This document shows, piece by piece, positions 50,468 through 55,772 of a stretch of DNA of 55,772 bases (the stretch's first letter is position 1; each line of letters opens with the position of its first letter). The DNA is taken from NCBI RefSeq assembly GCF_003514505.1, contig NZ_DOPX01000007.1, positions 1 to 55,772 on the forward strand, in the 5' to 3' direction. The notes beneath the pieces were generated by a model. That model was given only the letters and a program-made list of their open reading frames with translations. It was not told the origin of the DNA and ran no database searches. A program made the position numbers and the translations under genes. The stretch is from Proteiniclasticum sp. Lineage in GTDB: Bacteria; Bacillota; Clostridia; Clostridiales; Clostridiaceae.

Positions 50468-51942
50468 TGACCATGAAGAATAAAGTGATGCACTTTCTCA
50501 ATGAAAACAAGGTAGTACTCCTCTTTGTACTTCTATGTATCGGTGCCATCATCGCCTCGAAGAATCCATTGACCTTCGTTGCGGGAGAGCTGTTCACAAG
50601 AATCGGCCGTAATGGATTTATGGTACTGGCACTTCTCATTCCTGTTCTGGCGGGTATGGGACTGAACTTTGGTATCACCATTGGTGCCATCGCAGCACAG
50701 ATTGCTGTATTCTGGGTGGTGTACTGGGGATTCAAAGGGATTGAAGGATTTATTCTCAGTCTTCTTATGGCAACACCTGTGGCCATTCTCTTTGGCTATC
50801 TCGTTGGAAAGCTGTTCAATCAGATGAAGGGCGCTGAAATGATTGCAGGTATGGTTTTGGGATTCTTTGCAGATGGACTGTATCAGCTCTTTTTCCTGTA
50901 TGTCATTGGTGGCATCATTCCTGTGAATAACCCTACCTTGATCATCTCAGGAGGGATTGGCGTTAAAAATACCATTGACCTGGCGGGGAACCTCAAGTAT
51001 TCTCTGGATACCGTATCCATGCTGAAGCTCATCGAGATTCTGTTTTTCATCTCTGTGGCGCTGCTTCTTATCAAGATGATTTTTAACAAAGTGAAAAAGA
51101 CCGGTGCACCGGTGCTGAAAGACATCCTGACCCTTGCGGTAGTTCTTGGGATCTATGGTCTGACCTTTGTGCCATCAGTGGAGAAGTTCCTGTCTACAGA
51201 TAGGCTCCTTCTACTGGACGGCGTCACCATAGGGGTGATCGCCTTAGCCATCTTACAGCTCTATAAGATGGTGGACGCAAAGTTCATCTCAAAGAAAGAG
51301 AGTTTCAATTTCAAGGAGCCCGTGGCAATGCTGATTGTTTTAGGCATCACCTATGCGCTGACTTATGTGAAGCCCATTGAGACAATACTGCTTTATGTTA
51401 AGATTCCTGTGACCACCTATTTTGCCATTGTGCTTCTTTGTATTTTCAACAATATGCTCCTGAAGACAAGACTTGGCCAGAATATGAGAACTGTAGGCCA
51501 GAGCAGAGTGGTTGCCAATGCTGCCGGTATAAATGTGGATCGGACAAGAATCATCGCCATGGTGATTTCTACAGTACTGGCTTGCTGGGGACAGCTGATA
51601 TATCTCCAAAACATCGGTACCTTCTCCACCTATGGAGCCCATACTCAGGTGGGACAGTTTGCCATCGCCGCTCTTCTTGTAGGCGGTGCTTCTGTACAAA
51701 AAGCCACGAATAAACAAGCCATCTTGGGGGTAATCCTGTTCCATACACTGTTCATTGTGGCACCCCAGGCGGGAAAAGAGCTTTTCAACAATGCTCAGCT
51801 GGGTGAATACTTCCGTGTGTTTGTGGCCTACGGCGTAATCGCGGTATCTCTTGCCATGCACGCCTGGAAGGGGAAGGTCAAACCAAAGATCGAAGCGCCT
51901 CCCACACCACCAGCTTCTGATCCAGCCCTTGAAAAAGCATAG
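50467..51942 (+). CDS. ABC transporter permease (second, enlarged)
   Basis: Second BPD_transp_2 permease, 491 residues, clearly longer than most family members. It starts at ATG 50467, sharing one base with the previous stop. Two N-terminal helical blocks resemble the first permease. An extra hydrophobic and charged stretch (about 190-310) is inserted before the conserved loop GQSRVVANAAGINVDRTRIIAM. The tail is Pro-rich (PPTPPASDPALEKA) and predicted cytoplasmic. The operon ends at a terminator nine bases later. Confidence 0.88.
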   Translation: MTMKNKVMHFLNENKVVLLFVLLCIGAIIASKNPLTFVAGELFTRIGRNGFMVLALLIPVLAGMGLNFGITIGAIAAQIAVFWVVYWGFKGIEGFILSLLMATPVAILFGYLVGKLFNQMKGAEMIAGMVLGFFADGLYQLFFLYVIGGIIPVNNPTLIISGGIGVKNTIDLAGNLKYSLDTVSMLKLIEILFFISVALLLIKMIFNKVKKTGAPVLKDILTLAVVLGIYGLTFVPSVEKFLSTDRLLLLDGVTIGVIALAILQLYKMVDAKFISKKESFNFKEPVAMLIVLGITYALTYVKPIETILLYVKIPVTTYFAIVLLCIFNNMLLKTRLGQNMRTVGQSRVVANAAGINVDRTRIIAMVISTVLACWGQLIYLQNIGTFSTYGAHTQVGQFAIAALLVGGASVQKATNKQAILGVILFHTLFIVAPQAGKELFNNAQLGEYFRVFVAYGVIAVSLAMHAWKGKVKPKIEAPPTPPASDPALEKA

Positions 51943-51950
51943 AACTTGGA

Positions 51951-51979
51951 AAAGAGTCTGCATGCAGGCTCTTTTTTTC
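51951..51979 (+). terminator. Terminator of the ABC operon
   Basis: AAAGAGTCTGC and GCAGGCTCTTT pair with one G-U around AT, followed by a T run to 51979. Confidence 0.85.
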
Positions 51980-52101
51980 TTGGATAATTAAGTGAGGATA
52001 CGGAGTTATGTTCTTTTTTCTCTGAAAACTTAAGATATTGTTTAGAAAAGGGTCTGATAGGCTGTGCTACACTGAAGAAAAGAACAGGAGAGGTGAGTTT
52101 T

Positions 52102-52851
52102 GTGGGGAAAAAAATCATCATAGGTCTTTTAGGTCTCCTACTGATTGCGGTCACAGCTTTAACCATATTCTTTTATACGGACCACAGATACAGTTATGTC
52201 ATCAGAACCTACCGGGCTCTTTCAGAGGTTCAGTCCATGGAAATCGCCTATAAAAGCAGAATGGGTCTGGGAGAGAATCAGTTGGGCATCCACGGCACTG
52301 CATCCATGACCTTTGCACCGAAAGCATCTTTTATTGAAGTGTATACAGAACTTCCCTTTCTAGGGTCCCAGAAGATCATGGATATTTATACCGAAGAGAA
52401 GGAGGTTTATCATAAATTCAATCTGGCATTTCTGCCTTGGCAAAGGGGCATTCCCATGCTTTCAGAGGATGCCTTCAATCCTTCTAATCTCACAGAACTG
52501 TCTCCAAAAGCGGAGCTAATTCCGATTCTTCGGTTTCTTTCTTCCCTAGAGAAAGAGGAGGATGAGGAGAAACTCGTCTACTATACCACGGACTTCTTCA
52601 CGCCGGAAGAGTTTAAAAAAATCATATCAGAAACACTGAAGCTGGAGGGCATGAACACAGAAGACTGGAACATCACGTCCTACAGGATCTCAGCAGTTTT
52701 TGACAAGGAAGAAAAACTGCTGAAGGAGATTCGGGTGGAGTTTACGAATCAGGTGCGGAATCTGTCCTTGGACAATGAGTTCTCTTTGGAGATTCTTTCT
52801 GTGAACTCCGTGGAGACCATTGAAAAACCCCAGGGACTTCCTGAGGAATAA
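52102..52851 (+). CDS. Membrane-anchored protein of unknown function
   Basis: A 249-residue protein from GTG 52102, six bases after AGAGGTG (the GTG at 52093 overlaps the site). One N-terminal membrane segment (about residues 4-24, IIIGLLGLLLIAVTALTIFFY) anchors an extracytoplasmic domain with the feel of a lipoprotein- or LolA-like beta sheet (SMEIAYKSRMGLGENQLGIHG, then FIEVYTELPF). No family recognised. No catalytic motif visible. Confidence 0.7.
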   Translation: MGKKIIIGLLGLLLIAVTALTIFFYTDHRYSYVIRTYRALSEVQSMEIAYKSRMGLGENQLGIHGTASMTFAPKASFIEVYTELPFLGSQKIMDIYTEEKEVYHKFNLAFLPWQRGIPMLSEDAFNPSNLTELSPKAELIPILRFLSSLEKEEDEEKLVYYTTDFFTPEEFKKIISETLKLEGMNTEDWNITSYRISAVFDKEEKLLKEIRVEFTNQVRNLSLDNEFSLEILSVNSVETIEKPQGLPEE

Positions 52852-52906
52852 GGAGAAAATGGTATATAATGGATAGAGACTATACGTAAAGAGAGGAATT
52901 GGAATT

Positions 52907-53590
52907 TTGAAATACGACATACTTTTATTTGACGCAGACGATACACTATTTGATTTTAAAAAGTCTGAGAAGGAAGCTTTTCTCAGCACGCTGAAGGATT
53001 ACGGTCTGGAGGAGCACAAGTCGGTTTATTTTGACACTTATCATGAGATCAACACGAAAATATGGAAAGAATTTGAGGAAGGAAAAATCACCCAAAGTGT
53101 TCTGAAGATTGAGCGCTTCCAAAGACTGAAGGAAGCGCTTTGCGGAGATTTTCAGGCCGAGGATTTCGCGGAGCGCTATACAGATCATCTGGCAGAGGCT
53201 TCTTTCCCTTATGAGGAGTCCCATGAGCTTCTTCAAAAGCTTTCGGGCAAAGTCCGGATGGGCATCATCACCAACGGACTGAAAAAAGTCCAGAGAAAAA
53301 GGATCAGACAATCGGTCCTCAGCCACTACTTTGAAGCCATTGTCATTTCTGAAGAGGCACAGGTCTCCAAGCCCGATGAGAGGATCTTTGAGCTGACCCT
53401 GGATCTCCTGGGTGAAGCACCAAAGGATAGAATCCTCATGGTGGGAGACAGTTTGGGGTCGGATATTCTAGGAGGCATACGCTTTGGTATCGATACCTGC
53501 TGGTTCAATCCGAGAGGTAAAATCAATAAAGGAGAGATTGTGCCCACTTATGAGATTTCTCATCTTCATGAGATTCTGAACCTGTTGTAG
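52907..53590 (+). CDS. YjjG-family noncanonical pyrimidine nucleotidase
   Basis: HAD-superfamily phosphatase, 227 residues from TTG 52907. Motif I is DADDTLFDF (Asp9 nucleophile, Asp11), motif II is in GIITNGLKK, motif III is in SKPDERIF and motif IV is GDSLGSDILGG. A helical cap (20-75) matches the YjjG family, which dephosphorylates noncanonical pyrimidine nucleotides such as 5-halo-dUMP and dTMP. A TATAAT at 52864-52869 may be its promoter. Confidence 0.85.
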   Translation: MKYDILLFDADDTLFDFKKSEKEAFLSTLKDYGLEEHKSVYFDTYHEINTKIWKEFEEGKITQSVLKIERFQRLKEALCGDFQAEDFAERYTDHLAEASFPYEESHELLQKLSGKVRMGIITNGLKKVQRKRIRQSVLSHYFEAIVISEEAQVSKPDERIFELTLDLLGEAPKDRILMVGDSLGSDILGGIRFGIDTCWFNPRGKINKGEIVPTYEISHLHEILNLL

Positions 53591-53696
53591 GATGGAACCT
53601 CCTTAGTACCGGTGTTTCTCCCGCTGCCATTTACTTTGATTTAGTAGTGCTCATCTGCCTTGGGTGTTCCTTTGCTCTACTGAAAGGATGAGGAGA

Positions 53697-54587
53697 ATGG
53701 AAGGCATTCGGTCATTATTCAAGAGTGGTTTCACGAAAGAGTCCCGGAGAATGGAGTTTCTCGTCCACTATGACAAAGCCATGAGATTTCTGCCCCGAGC
53801 CCGGACCATTTATGATGTGGAAACCACCTTTGGTACGGTACGTATTTATTATTATGCCAGTAAAGGGAGCGAGGAGAAGGTGCCCCTTATTCTGCTCCAT
53901 GGACATTATGCATCCACCATCATGTGGCAGCCGAATCTTCTCCCTTTGTCTGAGAGAACGCCGGTATATTCTGTGGACCTTTTGGGAGAACCAGGAAGAA
54001 GCAGATTAAGTAAACCTCTCTGGAAAGACAAAGATCATGCCGCTTGGCTGAAGGAAGTCATGGGAAAGCTTGAAATATCTTCTGCCATCCTCATGGGATC
54101 ATCCATGGGAGGGTATTATGCGGTGAACTTTGCGAGGTATTACCCCGAAATGACGGAAGGCCTCATCCTTCTGGATCCGGTCTTTGTATTTTCTGGAGTA
54201 TCCGCCCATACAGTGAAAGAGTTTGTGAGAATGGGCTTCAGCAAAGATAAAATGATCCCCTTTCTTCTGAACCGGAAAGACTTTCCCTTCAAAGACACCT
54301 TGGGAAAATCCATCACTCTGGGTCTGAAGTACTTTCGGTTCAGGTCCCCGGTGCCAAGAAGAATCCCTGAGAAAGATCTTCGAAATCTGAAGATTCCAGT
54401 GCTGGCTCTGATGGCTGGAAACAGTCTTCTTCATGATGCGGAAAAAGCCTTCCAGTACGGAAGAAAAGTCGTGCCATCCATTGAAATGGAGTACTGGAAA
54501 AATGCAAGCCATGCCTTGAGCTTTACAGAAAGTGATGAAGTCAATGAAAGGATTCTTTCCTTTCTTCTGGCCCACTTTGACCTCTAA
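53697..54587 (+). CDS. Alpha/beta hydrolase
   Basis: Alpha/beta hydrolase-fold protein, 296 residues if ATG 53697 is used; ATG 53688 is possible. The oxyanion-hole HGHYAST precedes the nucleophile elbow GSSMG with Ser136. The catalytic Asp is likely within LLDPVFV or the later GNSLL, and His is in NASHALSF. The N-terminus is basic with no signal. Substrate unknown; esterase, lipase or epoxide-hydrolase-like roles are all possible. Located just before adk. Confidence 0.8.
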   Translation: MEGIRSLFKSGFTKESRRMEFLVHYDKAMRFLPRARTIYDVETTFGTVRIYYYASKGSEEKVPLILLHGHYASTIMWQPNLLPLSERTPVYSVDLLGEPGRSRLSKPLWKDKDHAAWLKEVMGKLEISSAILMGSSMGGYYAVNFARYYPEMTEGLILLDPVFVFSGVSAHTVKEFVRMGFSKDKMIPFLLNRKDFPFKDTLGKSITLGLKYFRFRSPVPRRIPEKDLRNLKIPVLALMAGNSLLHDAEKAFQYGRKVVPSIEMEYWKNASHALSFTESDEVNERILSFLLAHFDL

Positions 54588-54669
54588 ATACGCTCTTTTT
54601 TCATATGCTTGTCTGTGGTATGCTTAACGTAAAGATTCAGAATAGTTTGTGAATGCATGGAGGTGTCAT

Positions 54670-55320
54670 ATGCGAGTAGTTCTTTTGGGTCCCCCTGGTG
54701 CTGGGAAAGGCACACAGGCAAAAATCATTTCTAAGGTTCTTTCTGTACCTCATATCTCCACCGGAGATATTTTCATGAAAAATATCCGGGAAGAGACAGA
54801 ACTTGGTATCAAAGCGAAGGAGTACATCCACAAAGGCCTTCTGGTGCCAGATGAGGTGACCATCGGTCTTGTGCAGAGGAGACTGGAAGAAAAGGATGCT
54901 GGGGAAGGGTATCTTCTGGATGGATTTCCAAGAACGCTTTCTCAAGGAGAAGCCCTTTTAAACCATCTGGAGTCTTCCCATAAGATGCTGGATGCGGTTG
55001 TGTTTTTGGATGTCCCCCATGAGGAGCTGCTGCTCCGTATGGAAGGAAGAAGAGTCTGCAGCAGCTGCGGCGCAAGCTACCATCTGACTTTCAATCCACC
55101 CAGGGAGATGGAGGTCTGTGATCTTTGCAGTGGCCATCTCATCATCAGAAAAGATGACACCGAAGAAGCGGTGAAGGAAAGGCTTCGGGTGTATGAGTCG
55201 GAGACAAAACCTCTCGTTCATTTCTTCGAACTGAAAGGACTGCTGAGAAGAGTGGATGGCACAAAAGAGATAGATGAAGTCACAGAAGATGTTCTGGAGG
55301 CACTTCAGATCAAAGTATGA
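54670..55320 (+). CDS. adk: Adenylate kinase (zinc-binding LID type)
   Basis: Interconverts ATP, AMP and two ADP. The start ATG 54670 sits five bases after GGAGGTG, giving 216 residues. P-loop GPPGAGKGT is at 7-15. The LID domain carries four cysteines, Cys130, 133, 150 and 153 (CSSC and CDLC), the zinc-type found in many Gram-positives. DGFPRT and the C-terminal features are normal. It is unusual in lying alone rather than between secY and map, so a second copy may exist. Confidence 0.92.
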   Translation: MRVVLLGPPGAGKGTQAKIISKVLSVPHISTGDIFMKNIREETELGIKAKEYIHKGLLVPDEVTIGLVQRRLEEKDAGEGYLLDGFPRTLSQGEALLNHLESSHKMLDAVVFLDVPHEELLLRMEGRRVCSSCGASYHLTFNPPREMEVCDLCSGHLIIRKDDTEEAVKERLRVYESETKPLVHFFELKGLLRRVDGTKEIDEVTEDVLEALQIKV

Positions 55321-55513
55321 GGAAAAGATGACTTCAATGAATGAACCGGAAAGACTTTGTTAATATCTGACGATATCGTGGAATCTGGAGAGATAATTAT
55401 GTTACAGGAATTGTGCCAGAAAGCCCATACCGAGCTTGCCCGGCTTCAGCCGTGGGATGAATGGCGCTTGCGTGGCAAAACATATTGCAGTTTGAATCTC
55501 ATACCGATACAAT
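55321..55513 (+). mobile_element. Probable left region of an IS200/IS605-like element
   Basis: This stretch between adk and tnpA has no gene. It holds a hairpin CGGC-TTCA-GCCG (55441-55452) flanked by CCC and GGG of the kind found at IS200/IS605 ends, and an imperfect inverted repeat between about 55486 and 55519. The exact end of the element cannot be placed. Confidence 0.45.
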
Positions 55514-55772
55514 GTGTTTATGAGCCAAACATATAGAAGAGCTCAAACAACTGTATCGCTGATCAATTATCATTTTGTATTCTGCCCTAGATACCGCAGA
55601 AAAGTATTGGTAGGTGCAGTTGAAGAACGATTGAAAATTCTACTTTCTGAAATTTGTGAAAAAATAGAGATTCAAATACTGGCAGTGGAATGTGATAAAG
55701 ATCATTGACCCCTTTCCGTCAACGCATTGCCAACAATCAGCCCATCAGACATAATGGCAAAATTGAAAGGAG
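55514..55772 (+). pseudogene. tnpA: IS200-like transposase TnpA, interrupted
   Basis: The frame begins with the IS200-type N-terminus (TTVSLINYHFVFCPRYRRKVL) and continues to VECDKDH. In intact relatives the next residues are VHLF, giving the HUH motif. Here the codons read TGA, CCC, CTT, TCC: a stop followed by a changed histidine position. The same frame then continues with VNALPTISPSDIMAKLKG to the window edge, so the protein was once longer. The stop and substitutions destroy one catalytic histidine. Either GTG 55514 or ATG 55520 could start it. Confidence 0.82.

Noticed and set aside
1..55772. CRISPR array, prophage or defence island
   Set aside because: No regularly spaced direct repeats, phage structural genes or nuclease-helicase defence clusters were seen; the only repeated units are the tRNAs and parS/DnaA sites.

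Overview
The window is chromosomal DNA from a low-GC Gram-positive bacterium, most likely an anaerobic member of the Clostridia. The evidence is purine-rich GGAGG ribosome sites, frequent TTG/GTG starts, a Firmicutes-type origin with dnaA, dnaN, yaaA, recF, remB, gyrB and gyrA in order, DnaD- and DnaI-type helicase loading genes, a spore-former-associated LonC, DUF951, DUF3343, DUF4446 and a DUF3798 lipoprotein transporter. No species can be named from the sequence alone.

The replication origin lies at about 7.6-9.7 kb and the window reads outward from it in both directions. Leftward (minus strand) run dnaA, dnaN, yaaA, recF, remB, gyrB and gyrA. Rightward run rpmH, rnpA, yidD, yidC, jag, mnmE, mnmG, rsmG, parA and parB. 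The origin is bipartite: DnaA boxes lie on both sides of dnaA, and the dnaA-dnaN gap carries a GC-rich block, a run of DnaA-trios and an AT-rich tract, which matches the Bacillus subtilis unwinding module. A parS cluster precedes parA, so initiation, unwinding and segregation sites all fall within 9 kb.

From 18 to 32 kb come a membrane permease and a cysteine desulfurase on the minus strand, then the rpsF-ssb-rpsR operon with a likely S6:S18 leader, yybS-gdpP-rplI-lonC-dnaB, a Nudix hydrolase, a CDP-alcohol phosphatidyltransferase, and purA. From 32 to 39 kb are an esterase, a flavoprotein, a CoA-binding protein, a seven-gene tRNA cluster built by tandem duplication of Glu-Val-Asp, a second DnaA-box cluster, and the minus-strand dnaD-dnaI pair.

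From 39 to 46 kb are murA, a WalJ-type hydrolase, a 57-residue CxxC protein, a SEC-C protein, a lipoprotein overlapping an rlmH that lacks its usual C-terminal tail, an LtaS-like enzyme and gpsA. A complete four-gene ABC importer with a DUF3798 lipoprotein and unknown substrate fills 46.4-51.9 kb. The right end holds a membrane-anchored unknown protein, a YjjG-type nucleotidase, an alpha/beta hydrolase, a zinc-type adenylate kinase, and an IS200-like tnpA whose catalytic HUH motif is interrupted by a stop.

The genes are mostly core replication, translation, tRNA modification and envelope functions, co-oriented with replication. The less explained parts are the off-origin DnaA-box cluster, the DUF3798 transporter, the tail-less RlmH, the small CxxC protein and several long hairpins. 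No CRISPR array, prophage or defence island was seen.
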